64,000 nucleotides of DNA from Alphaproteobacteria bacterium (GTDB lineage Bacteria; Pseudomonadota; Alphaproteobacteria; UBA9219; RGZA01), in assembly GCA_033762625.1 (NCBI GenBank), contig JANRLI010000022.1, forward strand, positions 1 to 64,000, given 5' to 3'. Positions 55,408 through 64,000 of this stretch are shown one piece after another. A program made the position numbers and the translations under genes. Position 1 is the first letter of the stretch. Every line of letters begins with the position of its first letter. The notes beneath the pieces were generated by a model that had not been told where the DNA came from, made no database searches, and saw nothing but the letters and a program-made list of their open reading frames with translations.

Positions 55408-56079
55408 ATGGAACCCTTTTTCTTATTCGACGAAATCTCGGTTTTCTTTCGCGGCCTTGTGCTCGGCGTGGTGATTGCTGCGCCCGTCGGCCCCGTTGGC
55501 ATTCTGTGCATTCGTCGCACATTGGAACGGGGAATTTTTGCAGGCGTTGCAACAGGTTTGGGCGCGGCGGTTGCCGATGCTATTTTTGCCGGTATCGCTG
55601 CATTTGGCGTAACTGCGGCATTATCGTTGCTTACAGGATTGGAGAAAGAAATCCGTTTGTTTGGTGGTTTCTTTCTTATGATCATGGCCATACGCATGTT
55701 CTTTCAAAAAATTGAAATGGAACGTGCGCATGTTGTTTCGGCATCTGGCCTTATCAAAGCCTTTATGACTGGGTTTATAATCACCTTTACCAATCCGCTA
55801 ACTATCATCGGAATTTTGGCTGTTATTGCGACATTCGCTGGCCATCTCAGCTATGTTCAGGCCGCGACTCTAACAGGGGGTATTTTCTGTGGCTCGCTTG
55901 CGTGGTGGCTATTTTTGGGAGGTGGCGTGTTCCTTATCCGTCGTCATTTTACCAATGGAGCCCTCACATGGGTTAACCGCGGAACAGCCATTTTATTGCT
56001 GGTTTTGGCGGTTTGGGCGATATTTACCGGTGTTATTGCCTTTTTGGGGATGCCTGTACCAGGACTGTTGCCAAAGTAA
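55408..56079 (+). CDS. LysE-family exporter
   Basis: The 223-residue membrane protein has about six helices and the typical opening of LysE/RhtB transporters (VIAAPVGPVGILCIRRTLERG, which reads as the PVGP motif). Exporters in this family move amino acids such as lysine, homoserine or threonine out of the cell; the substrate here is not known. AGGAACTC lies just before the ATG. Confidence 0.85.
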   Translation: MEPFFLFDEISVFFRGLVLGVVIAAPVGPVGILCIRRTLERGIFAGVATGLGAAVADAIFAGIAAFGVTAALSLLTGLEKEIRLFGGFFLMIMAIRMFFQKIEMERAHVVSASGLIKAFMTGFIITFTNPLTIIGILAVIATFAGHLSYVQAATLTGGIFCGSLAWWLFLGGGVFLIRRHFTNGALTWVNRGTAILLLVLAVWAIFTGVIAFLGMPVPGLLPK

Positions 56080-56226
56080 AAACGAGTAAAAGCAAGCATA
56101 AAACTAAAAAGAACCTTGCTTGTGCTGCGCTGCATATATAAACAATCGCAGCAGAACAATAGGTGGCCAAATGGTTGAAAGGCCCCTTAAAGATTGATCC
56201 CCGTAAAGATTGTGAAAGTTAATAAT

Positions 56227-58047
56227 ATGCAGTTACGTAATATCGCCATCATCGCCCACGTTGACCATGGCAAAACCACGCTGGTGGACGCACTTCTGCG
56301 CCAAAGCGGTTCTTTCCGCGAAAATCAGCAAGTGGCCGATTGTGTCATGGACAGCAATGATCAGGAGCGCGAACGCGGCATTACCATTCTTGCCAAATGC
56401 ACATCCATCGTATGGAAAGATACCCGTATCAATATTGTCGATACACCAGGCCACGCTGATTTCGGCGGCGAAGTTGAACGTATTATGTCGATGGTGGATG
56501 GCGTTGTGTTGCTGGTGGATGCCGCCGAAGGCCCATTGCCACAAACCAAATTCGTGTTGAACAAGGCGCTGGGCTTGGGGCTGCGTCCCATCGTGGTTAT
56601 CAATAAGGTTGACCGTTCTGACGCGCGCGCGCACGAAGTGCTTGATGAAGTATTTGATTTGTTCCTTGCGCTTGACGCAAATGGTGAGCAGCTGGATTTT
56701 CCAACGCTTTATGCTTCAGGCAGAGCAGGTTGGGCAAGTTTGTCGCTTGAAAACAAGATGCCGGATTTAACGACCCTTTATGAAACCATCATCTCGCATG
56801 TGCCAGCGCCAAGCGTGAAGCCGGATGCGCCATTCAGCATGCTGGCCTCGCTGATTGAATATAACCCTTACCTTGGCCGTTTGCTCACCGGACGCATTGA
56901 ATCCGGAACCGTAAAAACCAACATGAACGTCAAATCACTAACCCGCGATGGCAAGCTGATTGAAAATGCACGCATTACCAAAATCATGGCGTTCCGCGGC
57001 ATTGAACGGTCAGTTGTTGAAGAAGCCGTGGCTGGTGACATTGTTTCAATCGCTGGTTTTACTAAAGCAACCGTTGCCGATACGCTTTGCGATGTAGTGG
57101 TTGAAAACGCCATTCCCGCACAACCCATTGACCCGCCAACCTTGGCCATGACCTTCTCTGTGAATGACAGCCCGCTTGCTGGTACTGAAGGCAGCAAGGT
57201 AACAAGCCGTATGATTTTGGATCGCTTGGAAAAAGAAGCTGAAGGTAATGTGGCCATTAAAATTACACCATCAGCTGAAAAAGATGCATTCGAAGTTGCT
57301 GGCCGCGGCGAATTGCAATTGGGTGTTTTAATTGAAAACATGCGCCGCGAAGGCTTTGAACTTACCATTTCCCGCCCACGCGTATTGTTCCAAACCGATG
57401 AACAAGGCAACAAGCTTGAACCCATCGAAGAAGTTCAGGTTGATGTGGATGAAGAATATTCAGGCACCGTTGTGCAAAAGATTTCCGAACGTAAAGGCGA
57501 ACTGGTGGGCATGAAGCCATCGGGCGTTGGTAAAACCCGCATCACCTTCCATGTGCCATCACGCGGTTTAATCGGTTACTTTGCCGAATTCCTGACCGAC
57601 ACACGCGGCACCGGTTTGATGAACCGTTTGTTCAAAGGCTATGAACCATATAAGGGCCCGATTGCTGGCCGCCGCACTGGTGTGCTTGTTTCCAATGGTA
57701 CTGGTGTTTCAGTTGCTTATGCCATGTGGTATCTCGAAGAACGTGGCCCAATGCTGATTGAATCCGGTGTGAAGGTTTACGAAGGCATGATCATCGGTGA
57801 ACATTCCAAGAGCAATGATTTGGATGTAAACGTATTGGAAGGCAAAAAGCTCACCAATATGCGCGCTGCGGGTAAGGATGATGCAATTCGCCTAACCCCG
57901 CCAATTAAAATGACGCTGGAACGTGCCATGTCCTATATTCAGGATGATGAATTGGTGGAAGTCACGCCAAAGAACATTCGCCTGCGTAAGCGCTATCTTG
58001 ACCCCAATATGCGTAAACGCGCCGCCCGCTCGGGAACTGACGGTTAA
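56227..58047 (+). CDS. typA: Translational GTPase TypA/BipA
   Basis: TypA/BipA is a ribosome-binding GTPase used in stress and cold adaptation. The 606-residue protein has G1 [14 protein letters not shown], switch I RERGITI, G3 [12 protein letters not shown] and G4 NKVDR, followed by the domain II barrel and EF-G-like domains, and the TypA-specific C-terminal domain. I use [12 protein letters not shown] at 56227 as the start; a TTG at 56194 is also in frame. Confidence 0.96.
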   Translation: MQLRNIAIIAHVDHGKTTLVDALLRQSGSFRENQQVADCVMDSNDQERERGITILAKCTSIVWKDTRINIVDTPGHADFGGEVERIMSMVDGVVLLVDAAEGPLPQTKFVLNKALGLGLRPIVVINKVDRSDARAHEVLDEVFDLFLALDANGEQLDFPTLYASGRAGWASLSLENKMPDLTTLYETIISHVPAPSVKPDAPFSMLASLIEYNPYLGRLLTGRIESGTVKTNMNVKSLTRDGKLIENARITKIMAFRGIERSVVEEAVAGDIVSIAGFTKATVADTLCDVVVENAIPAQPIDPPTLAMTFSVNDSPLAGTEGSKVTSRMILDRLEKEAEGNVAIKITPSAEKDAFEVAGRGELQLGVLIENMRREGFELTISRPRVLFQTDEQGNKLEPIEEVQVDVDEEYSGTVVQKISERKGELVGMKPSGVGKTRITFHVPSRGLIGYFAEFLTDTRGTGLMNRLFKGYEPYKGPIAGRRTGVLVSNGTGVSVAYAMWYLEERGPMLIESGVKVYEGMIIGEHSKSNDLDVNVLEGKKLTNMRAAGKDDAIRLTPPIKMTLERAMSYIQDDELVEVTPKNIRLRKRYLDPNMRKRAARSGTDG

Positions 58048-58141
58048 TTATTGAAATAGCTGGTAATTTTGTATTTTTACTTTCGGCGTTTGGCCGATAG
58101 GTTGCTCGCGACATTTATAGTAACAACCAAGTAGAATACAG

Positions 58142-59014
58142 ATGACCGATAGTAGATTTAAAGGCAGTGAATTCCGCGCAGCGATTGAAGAAGTTGTCGC
58201 AAAGCATCTTGATGGCAAAACGCATATTCCATCAGCAGATAAGCTTATGGAATTAGCGGCTGAAGGTGTTCAAGCTGCAATTGATGCCGCAATTGATGAG
58301 GGCGATTTTAAACCAGCCAAAGGGTTGGAGCATGTGCCATTTACCGAATTTGCTAAACTCTCGGTGCTTGTTCCACATAAATATCCGAACCGCGAAAATC
58401 TGGGCCTTATAGATTATCCGCTACTTTCTGAAAATTTTCTGGCTGAACCAATTTTTCAAAGATTGCCAACTATTGCGGCGTTCCGTGCTTTTCTTGAAGA
58501 ACACAAAGTAAGAAGCATTGATGACGTAACCTTTGTGCGGATAGACGGCGTTGATAAACGCTTGCGTTATGATCGCCGGGCAGAGCTCATCCAGCTTATT
58601 CACCGCACTGGCCTTGATCCGCTGCCCGGCATGGTTCCCTATATGGAGATGGGTAAAGGCTCAGCAGAATGGGATATTCAGTATCTTCGTGCCTTTATGG
58701 AGCAGGCAACTTCCCCCCAAACACGTGATATGGTCAAACATCTGATTGTCGAAGGGGAAGGCGATAAAAGTTACTATAACTATGGTGTACCGATAACCCG
58801 TAATCTTATCATGAAGCATTTAAAGCAAGGTGAAGGGGATGCCTTGCTGGATAATGCCATTGGATTCCGCAATGCAGGTCCACAAGTTGCCGCGCATCTG
58901 CGCTTCCTGCTTGATTTCCGCCGTATTGGTATGCGTGGTGGTAAGCCATATCTAATGCCAGCACAGCCAAAAGGCCGTGGCAAACGTCCTGATATGGTGT
59001 CAGTAAAACTATAG
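58142..59014 (+). CDS. Hypothetical protein
   Basis: I do not recognise this 290-residue protein. It has no signal peptide or membrane segment. It appears to be mostly helical with a Lys/Arg-rich C-terminus. The region DKRLRYDRRAELIQLIHRTG and EGEGDKSYYNYGVPITRNL looks like a folded core. It is separated from typA by 94 bases and convergent with trpF by 8 bases. Intact frame and spacing support it as a real gene. Confidence 0.65.
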   Translation: MTDSRFKGSEFRAAIEEVVAKHLDGKTHIPSADKLMELAAEGVQAAIDAAIDEGDFKPAKGLEHVPFTEFAKLSVLVPHKYPNRENLGLIDYPLLSENFLAEPIFQRLPTIAAFRAFLEEHKVRSIDDVTFVRIDGVDKRLRYDRRAELIQLIHRTGLDPLPGMVPYMEMGKGSAEWDIQYLRAFMEQATSPQTRDMVKHLIVEGEGDKSYYNYGVPITRNLIMKHLKQGEGDALLDNAIGFRNAGPQVAAHLRFLLDFRRIGMRGGKPYLMPAQPKGRGKRPDMVSVKL

Positions 59015-59022
59015 TGTTGGAA

Positions 59023-59664
59023 CTACAGCGCCTTTGCCTTATCCAATAATTCAAGAATAAGCGCGGGGTCTTTTTGTCCACGCGCGATTTCAACGCCGGA
59101 TGCCACATCCACAATATGTGCCCCTGATTGCGTGACAGCTTTTTTCAAATTACTGGAATTAATTCCACCCGCCAGCATCCATGGCAGCGGCGATGCATAT
59201 TCTTTCATGATGTTCCAGTCAAAGGCTTCGGCGTTACCGCCGGGTAATTCAGAATTCTTGGGCGGGCGGGCATCAAATAAAAACCAGCTGACCAGGTTTT
59301 CATAAGCAACGGTTTCTTCAATATCATCAACATGCGAAACAGCAAATGCCTTGATAATCGGCTTGCCATAAATGCGTTTTATTTCCGCAACGCGTGTGGG
59401 GGATTCCATGCCGTGTAATTGAATAATATCCGCTTCAAATACCGCCAGCGTGTCTTCCAATTCCGCATCGCTTGGGTCCACAAACAGGGCCACTTTTGGA
59501 ATAGTTGGCGGAACAAGCGGGCTAAGCTCTGCCGCCGCTTGCGGCGTAACAAAGCGCGGGGATTTTTCAAAGAAGTTAAATCCCAAAAACGCTGCACCGC
59601 CCTTTACCGCTGCATTTACCGCATCATCGCTTTTCAGGCCGCATATTTTTACCGAAACGCTCAT
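59023..59664 (-). CDS. trpF: Phosphoribosylanthranilate isomerase
   Basis: TrpF converts phosphoribosylanthranilate to CdRP. The 213-residue TIM barrel has the active-site Cys in VKICGLKSDDAVNAA, the Asp in FVDPSDAEL and the phosphate-binding C-terminus MLAGGINSSNL. Its start overlaps the pyrF stop by four bases. It is separate from trpGDC and trpE. Confidence 0.95.
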   Translation of the reverse strand: MSVSVKICGLKSDDAVNAAVKGGAAFLGFNFFEKSPRFVTPQAAAELSPLVPPTIPKVALFVDPSDAELEDTLAVFEADIIQLHGMESPTRVAEIKRIYGKPIIKAFAVSHVDDIEETVAYENLVSWFLFDARPPKNSELPGGNAEAFDWNIMKEYASPLPWMLAGGINSSNLKKAVTQSGAHIVDVASGVEIARGQKDPALILELLDKAKAL

Positions 59665-60359
59665 GCTGCTTCAGCCTGCACGTTAATTGCTTTTGCCATG
59701 GCAGCTGGGTCTGGGGCGCCCGTAATTGGCCTTCCGATAACGACATAGGTCGCTCCGGCTGCCACGGCATCCTTTGGTGTCATAACACGCTTCTGGTCGC
59801 CCAAATCTGCACCAACGGGGCGAATACCCGGCACCATCAGGATAAAATCAGGGCCCAGCGCCTCGCGCAGCATGGCCACTTCCGCAGGCGAACAAACACA
59901 GCCATCTACCCTTGATTCTTTAGCCAGTTTAGCGAGCCGCAATACCTGCGATTTTGGTTCAGCATCTTGCCCTATGGCATTTAAATCATTGGCATTCAGG
60001 CTGGTTAGCACCGTTACCGCAAGAATTTTAGGTCGGTTGGAGCCACCCTTTGCCGCTGCTTCGGCGGCTGCTTTCATCATGGCTGCGCCGCCACTGGCGT
60101 GAATGGTCATGAATTGGGGCTTTAGGGGTAATAAGGCCGTAATCGAAGCCGCAACCGTGTTTGGAATGTCATGCAATTTCAAATCCAGAAAAATCGGTGC
60201 GCCCATTGCGGCAATCGTTTTATATCCGTGAGGGCCGTTGGCAGAAAAAAATTCCAGCCCCAACTTTAAACCTGCCACATGCGGTTTAAGCGACCGCGCT
60301 AGATTTTTGGCTGCATTCAAATCCGTCGTGTCGATGGCACAAAAAATCCGCGATGGCAT
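59661..60359 (-). CDS. pyrF: Orotidine 5'-phosphate decarboxylase
   Basis: PyrF makes UMP. The 232-residue protein has the catalytic Asp-Lys-Asp motif region (IFLDLKLHDIPNTVAAS), and the phosphate loop VPGIRPVGADLGDQKRV. An AGGAAG site precedes the ATG. It lies between the LapA-like gene and trpF on the same strand. Confidence 0.96.
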   Translation of the reverse strand: MPSRIFCAIDTTDLNAAKNLARSLKPHVAGLKLGLEFFSANGPHGYKTIAAMGAPIFLDLKLHDIPNTVAASITALLPLKPQFMTIHASGGAAMMKAAAEAAAKGGSNRPKILAVTVLTSLNANDLNAIGQDAEPKSQVLRLAKLAKESRVDGCVCSPAEVAMLREALGPDFILMVPGIRPVGADLGDQKRVMTPKDAVAAGATYVVIGRPITGAPDPAAMAKAINVQAEAA

Positions 60360-60367
60360 ATTGCTTC

Positions 60368-60646
60368 CTAAACAGGTTTGTCTTCATTCAGTTTGGTTTT
60401 CAGTTTATCAACTTCCTTGGTAAGTTTTCGCTTTTCCAAATGGGTGCGTAAACTGCCAAACCATACCCATGCTGACCCCAGCAAAATCCCCAGCAGCAAT
60501 CCGCCAAGGGTAACAACAAATAGCGGCGTTTTAATATCGTAATCAAATGGCCAGCAATCAATCGTCACTTCCTGACGGTTGTTCACTGCGAATAATACGC
60601 AAACGACCAGAAAGGGCAGGGAGATTAGCCAGGATAAAAACTTCAT
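60368..60646 (-). CDS. LapA-like (DUF1049) inner-membrane protein
   Basis: The 92-residue protein has two hydrophobic helices and a short cytoplasmic coiled tail (LEKRKLTKEVDKLKTKL), as in LapA/YciS. LapA acts with LapB in LPS assembly control in E. coli, but the partner lapB is not seen here. It lies 48 bases after ihfB, the same association as in many Proteobacteria. Confidence 0.85.
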   Translation of the reverse strand: MKFLSWLISLPFLVVCVLFAVNNRQEVTIDCWPFDYDIKTPLFVVTLGGLLLGILLGSAWVWFGSLRTHLEKRKLTKEVDKLKTKLNEDKPV

Positions 60647-60694
60647 AAGGCTATAGATAAGCTAAGGTTGCGCGGCGCGATCTTACAAAATTAA

Positions 60695-60994
60695 CTAATC
60701 GTCGTCGCCAGCATCTTTACCGTTCAGGCGGTCACGAAGTTGTTTACCGGTTTTAAAAAATGGAACGGTCTTACCAGCAACAGAAACGGTTTCACCGGTG
60801 CGCGGGTTGCGGCCAGAGCGTGCTTCACGTTTTTTAATCGAGAATGCACCAAATCCTCGCAACTCCACGCGGTCACCGCGCGTGAGTGCGACTGTAATTT
60901 CTTCGAATATAGTGTTTACGATCCGCTCGACATCCTTTTGCATCAGATGCGGGTTCTTCTCGGCAAGTTTTTGAACCAAATCAGAACGTGTCAT
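60695..60994 (-). CDS. ihfB: Integration host factor beta subunit
   Basis: IHF bends DNA for replication, recombination and transcription. The 99-residue protein has the IHF/HU fold with the opening [18 protein letters not shown], the DNA-arm [15 protein letters not shown], and the C-terminal RDRLNG. The [14 protein letters not shown] region distinguishes IhfB from HU. A near-perfect 20-base inverted repeat lies 51 bases upstream. Confidence 0.95.
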   Translation of the reverse strand: MTRSDLVQKLAEKNPHLMQKDVERIVNTIFEEITVALTRGDRVELRGFGAFSIKKREARSGRNPRTGETVSVAGKTVPFFKTGKQLRDRLNGKDAGDDD

Positions 60995-61044
60995 GGGCAG
61001 CTCATCGGTTATAAACGGCGGTTGTAAACAGCGTTATTTTGCGC

Positions 61045-61064
61045 ATAGGGAAATTTTTCCCTAT
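61045..61064. promoter_or_regulatory. Perfect inverted repeat upstream of ihfB
   Basis: ATAGGGAAA and TTTCCCTAT face each other across a 2-base centre, 51 bases upstream of the ihfB ATG, within the spacer of a weak candidate promoter. The short centre disfavours a transcript hairpin and suggests a protein-binding operator. Confidence 0.4.
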
Positions 61065-61140
61065 AGTTCAATAGTTTAAACTGATTATGGCGTTTCCTGC
61101 AAGTGCTGTTTTCGCAAGCTTTAAGCCGATTCAATAGGTT

Positions 61141-61162
61141 AGCCCAGCCTTTCGGCTGGGCT
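61141..61162 (-). terminator. Hairpin after gltA
   Basis: AGCCCAGCC (61141-61149) pairs perfectly with GGCTGGGCT (61154-61162); the RNA on the minus strand closes with a GAAA loop. It lies just 8 bases after the gltA stop. No T-run is obvious, so it may be a Rho-aided terminator or a 3'-end stabiliser. Confidence 0.55.
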
Positions 61163-61170
61163 TGCGTTGC

Positions 61171-62568
61171 CTATTTTGCGTCTGCCGCAAGCTTTGGGTC
61201 AGCTACGGCGGTCAGTGTAGCGCGGGCGCTATCGCCGTTAGGGCCACGTTGTTCCATGGGAATAACGTCACGTTGAGTGCGTCCTTGGTACAACTGGCGT
61301 GGGCGACCAATCGGTGCGCTCTTTTCATCAGCCTGCTCTTTCCACTGCGCTGCCCAACCAACGGTACGGCCAACTGCAAAAATGGGAGTAAACATTTTGG
61401 TTTCATAACCCATCGCTGAAAGGATAATACCAGAATAAAAATCCACGTTCGGATACAGTTTCTTTTCTTTGAAGTATGGGTCTTCCAACGCAACCCGTTC
61501 TAGTTCCTTAGCTACCGCAAGCAACGGGTTGTCAACGCCAAGGGCCTTAAGCACTTCATCGCAAGCCTGCTTAATGATAATTGCGCGCGGGTCAAAGTTT
61601 TTATAGACGCGGTGACCAAAACCCATCAGGCGTGTTGCATCTGCGCCCTTGCTTTTAACCTGAGCAATGAATTCAGGAATATTATCGACCGTGCCAATGC
61701 GCTTAAGCATTTCCAGAACAGCTTCGTTAGCACCGCCATGCGATGGACCCCAGAGTGTTGCAATACCTGCGCCAATCGCTGCAATTGGGCTAGTGCCGGA
61801 TGAACCCGACAAACGCACAGTGGATGTCGATGCGTTTTGTTCATGTTCTGCATGCAGGATGAGGTTGCGGTCCATTGCACGTACCAGTACCGGATTGATG
61901 TCATATTCACCGGCAGCATTTGCAAAGGTCATCTTCAAGAAGTTTTCTACAAAGCCAAGCCTATCACTTGGACGCATAATGGATTGGTTTAAGGAATAAC
62001 GCTTTGCCATCGCGCCAATGGTTGCTGATTTTGCAATAAGTTCCAGCGCAATCTCATAGCGACCTTCCGGTTTTTTTGGGTCGATCTTGGCCTCCAAATA
62101 AGCGGTCAATGCCGTTGTCATAGTCATCATAATGGCCATAGGATGAGTTGAACGTGGCAGGCTTTCCAATGTGCGGATGAGCTGTTCGGGGACTTCCATG
62201 CGGTTGACGATATCTTTTTCAAATGCTGTTAGTTCACCCTTGGTCGGCAATTCACCGTTCAAAATCAGGTAGCAAACTTCCATGAAGCTCGCACTATTGG
62301 CGAGTTGTTCAATAGGATAACCGCGATATAATAAGATGCCATTATCGCCATCAATGTATGTCAATTCAGAACGTGCTGCTGAAAGATCGGCATAGCCGGG
62401 GCTGCTGAAGAAAATTTTGGCTTTTCCAAATGCGCCTTTCACATTGATGCTCAGGGCATCGCCGATTGTATCAGCTTCAACAGGAAATTCTAATTCACGG
62501 CCATCTGGGAGAATTAATTTAGCTTTAGGAAGATTGCTATCATTTGCAGGAACTTTTGGATCAGCCAT
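61171..62568 (-). CDS. gltA: Citrate synthase
   Basis: GltA condenses acetyl-CoA and oxaloacetate. The 465-residue protein is a little longer than usual, with an N-terminal extension and a C-terminal Ala/Asp-rich tail (VADPKLAADAK). Catalytic His residues lie in LILHAEHEQNASTST and GPSHGGANEAV, and the Asp in KNFDPRA. An AGGAG site precedes the ATG. The size and sequence fit the Gram-negative hexameric type. Confidence 0.97.
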   Translation of the reverse strand: MADPKVPANDSNLPKAKLILPDGRELEFPVEADTIGDALSINVKGAFGKAKIFFSSPGYADLSAARSELTYIDGDNGILLYRGYPIEQLANSASFMEVCYLILNGELPTKGELTAFEKDIVNRMEVPEQLIRTLESLPRSTHPMAIMMTMTTALTAYLEAKIDPKKPEGRYEIALELIAKSATIGAMAKRYSLNQSIMRPSDRLGFVENFLKMTFANAAGEYDINPVLVRAMDRNLILHAEHEQNASTSTVRLSGSSGTSPIAAIGAGIATLWGPSHGGANEAVLEMLKRIGTVDNIPEFIAQVKSKGADATRLMGFGHRVYKNFDPRAIIIKQACDEVLKALGVDNPLLAVAKELERVALEDPYFKEKKLYPNVDFYSGIILSAMGYETKMFTPIFAVGRTVGWAAQWKEQADEKSAPIGRPRQLYQGRTQRDVIPMEQRGPNGDSARATLTAVADPKLAADAK

Positions 62569-62676
62569 TTTGAAATACTCCTAAAAAATAGTCTGTTACG
62601 TTTTCGGAACAGAAAGAATATGTTCAAAAAGGATAGAGTCAATATCGAAAAGCGTTAATTACTGCGGTGCAGCAAC

Positions 62677-64000
62677 TTATTCTGCTTTCACGCCATAACG
62701 GTTGCGCACATAGCCTTTGCTGGTGATTTTGCGAATGATATTAAGCGCAGCATCGCTGGCTACATTCCCTTCCTTGGGTAAATCGCCTTCACGGTGACCT
62801 TTGCCAAGGCTGTCAGGATGCAAGTCATGCTCGTGTACCTGCGCCAGATCTTCGCGGCCCAGATAGGATATCGCCAGTTCGCGGAACATGTAATCCAGCA
62901 CAGATGTGGATGCGGTAATCATATCATTACCTTCCACCATGCCCGATGGTTCAAAACGTGTGAAGGTGAATGCTTCCACGAATTCTTCCAATGGCACGCC
63001 ATATTGCAGACCAATCGAAACCGCGATGGCAAAATTGTTGATAAGAGAGCGGAAGGCCGCGCCTTCTTTGTGCATGTCGATGAATATCTCGCCAATGCGC
63101 CCGTCTTCGTATTCGCCGGTGCGTAAATACAGCTTATGCCCACCGATAACAGCGCGCTGCGTATATCCTTTGCGGCGGTCTGGCATCTTGTTACGGCTAA
63201 CGCGGCGTGGTGCAGCGGGCTGCGGCACCGATTTGGGTTGTGCGGCGGCTTGGGGCGGAGCTTCTTCAACACTGCGCCATGCGGGGTCAAGCAGCCATGT
63301 GATGCGGCGAATACCTTTTTCCTGAACGGCGATGTGCAGGCCTGATAATTCCTGGGCTGATGTATCAATGGGTAAATGCAATTGGTAATCACATGCGCCA
63401 AGCAAGAATGGCTGTGCAGCATGAAGTAAATCCAGTTGGCACTGCATTGACAGTGCAGTGCTATCATCGCCGTTGGGCTTTGAGGTAGCAAACAGGCTTT
63501 CGTGTTCTTTTTTCAATTGCGCACAACCCGTAATGCGCTGCGTACCACATACATGCTGGTTCGCTAATTTGATTTCATCTTCACTAAATCCAAGGAACGT
63601 CAGTAAATCAAAAGCAGTGTCACGAATAGCATCGGCGGTTAAGCCAAGTTTCTTGATACAAAATACCTCGCCAACCACCCATGGGCTAAATGCATGGCGG
63701 ATATGTTGTGCTTTTGATAAAGCTTCTTCCAAACGTGTAATCGCTGCCGCATCAAAACCACGCACATGTAGCGCGGCTGGATTAATAACCGGCGCGTCAT
63801 GTAAGCTGTGATGACCAGCCGCATAGCGTTCGATTTGGGCAATATCATCGGGGTCATAGCCCAGTTTGGATAATCCTTCGATAATAACAGGTCGAACGCG
63901 CTGTTCCAAACGGCCATCCATCGTCCAGATGGTAACAACGTGCGAGGTGAGGGGATTAATGCTTGCGCTATCGCTATCAAACCATTCATCGGCTTCGCGC
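62677..64000 (-). CDS. nrdJ: Adenosylcobalamin-dependent ribonucleotide reductase, C-terminal part (partial)
   Basis: The frame is open to the right edge (the last upstream codons read EADEWFDSD), so only the C-terminal roughly 440 residues are present. The terminal 190 residues (RKGYTQRAVIGGHKLYLRTG, EIFIDMHKEGAAFRSLINN, FVEAFTFTRFEPSGMVEGND) match the TSCPD-type C-terminal domain of the large alphaproteobacterial NrdJ. NrdJ reduces NDPs using B12. A linker rich in Ala, Pro and Lys-Arg (around 63180-63280) precedes that domain. The catalytic core lies outside the window. Confidence 0.9.
   Translation of the reverse strand, partial: READEWFDSDSASINPLTSHVVTIWTMDGRLEQRVRPVIIEGLSKLGYDPDDIAQIERYAAGHHSLHDAPVINPAALHVRGFDAAAITRLEEALSKAQHIRHAFSPWVVGEVFCIKKLGLTADAIRDTAFDLLTFLGFSEDEIKLANQHVCGTQRITGCAQLKKEHESLFATSKPNGDDSTALSMQCQLDLLHAAQPFLLGACDYQLHLPIDTSAQELSGLHIAVQEKGIRRITWLLDPAWRSVEEAPPQAAAQPKSVPQPAAPRRVSRNKMPDRRKGYTQRAVIGGHKLYLRTGEYEDGRIGEIFIDMHKEGAAFRSLINNFAIAVSIGLQYGVPLEEFVEAFTFTRFEPSGMVEGNDMITASTSVLDYMFRELAISYLGREDLAQVHEHDLHPDSLGKGHREGDLPKEGNVASDAALNIIRKITSKGYVRNRYGVKAE

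Overview
The window looks like the chromosome of a free-living, Gram-negative alphaproteobacterium of moderate GC (judged by eye, not counted). Pointers are the C-terminus of an ATP12-type F1-ATPase chaperone, an MlaA/HpnN pair, a three-part proton-translocating transhydrogenase (pntAA/pntAB/pntB), IhfB beside a LapA-like gene, a B12-dependent ribonucleotide reductase (NrdJ), LPS heptose synthesis and LptF/LptG. No rRNA, prophage, insertion sequence or CRISPR array was seen. The order cannot be fixed from this window; a Rhodospirillales- or Micavibrionales-like lineage is only a guess.

Layout. 0-4.2 kb: ATP12 end, mlaA, hpnN, ndk. 4.2-9.2 kb: an SDR, gmk, a small unknown gene, then the overlapping rsmA-pdxA-surA set. 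9.2-13.2 kb: a large membrane protein (GT-C-like), lptG and lptF. 13.3-19.3 kb: pepA-holC, a PQ-loop-like protein, mltG, a nucleotide-sugar epimerase/dehydrogenase pair and tRNA-Val(GAC). 19.3-28 kb: a 1023-residue HAMP/coiled-coil membrane protein, a GvpL/F-like plus J-domain protein, a hybrid histidine kinase and priA. 28-30.2 kb: a transaldolase-like gene, DUF484 and xerC. 30.2-35.3 kb: hldD-hldE-glycosyltransferase and two small tail genes. 35.4-42 kb: fabD-fabG, an ABC1-family kinase and the pnt genes. 42-46.4 kb: trpGDC and trpE, split by a small gene on the other strand. 46.4-51.3 kb: ppiD, tpiA, secG, pyrG. 51.3-53.2 kb: a small accessory metal-handling operon (Cys-rich secreted protein, barrel-like protein, MerP-like, MerT-like). 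53.2-59 kb: unknown genes, DUF2333, a Cys-rich lipoprotein, a LysE exporter, typA. 59-64 kb: trpF, pyrF, lapA-like, ihfB, gltA and the C-terminal part of nrdJ.

Most of the window is housekeeping: envelope building (lptFG, surA, ppiD, mltG, hld, mlaA/hpnN), nucleotide and amino-acid synthesis (gmk, ndk, pyrG, pyrF, trp) and central metabolism (gltA, tpiA, pnt). Gene pairs are tightly packed, with repeated TAATG and ATGA stop/start overlaps.

The most unusual part is 19.3-23.7 kb. Two neighbouring genes, a GvpL/F-like protein fused to a J domain and a large HAMP coiled-coil protein, each have perfect DnaA-box sequences overlapping their likely promoters, although no gas-vesicle structural gene is present. 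Other candidates are the reductase-less MerP/MerT-like operon, a 16-codon leader ORF overlapping the pyrG start codon, and a stand-alone prepilin-peptidase N-terminal domain.
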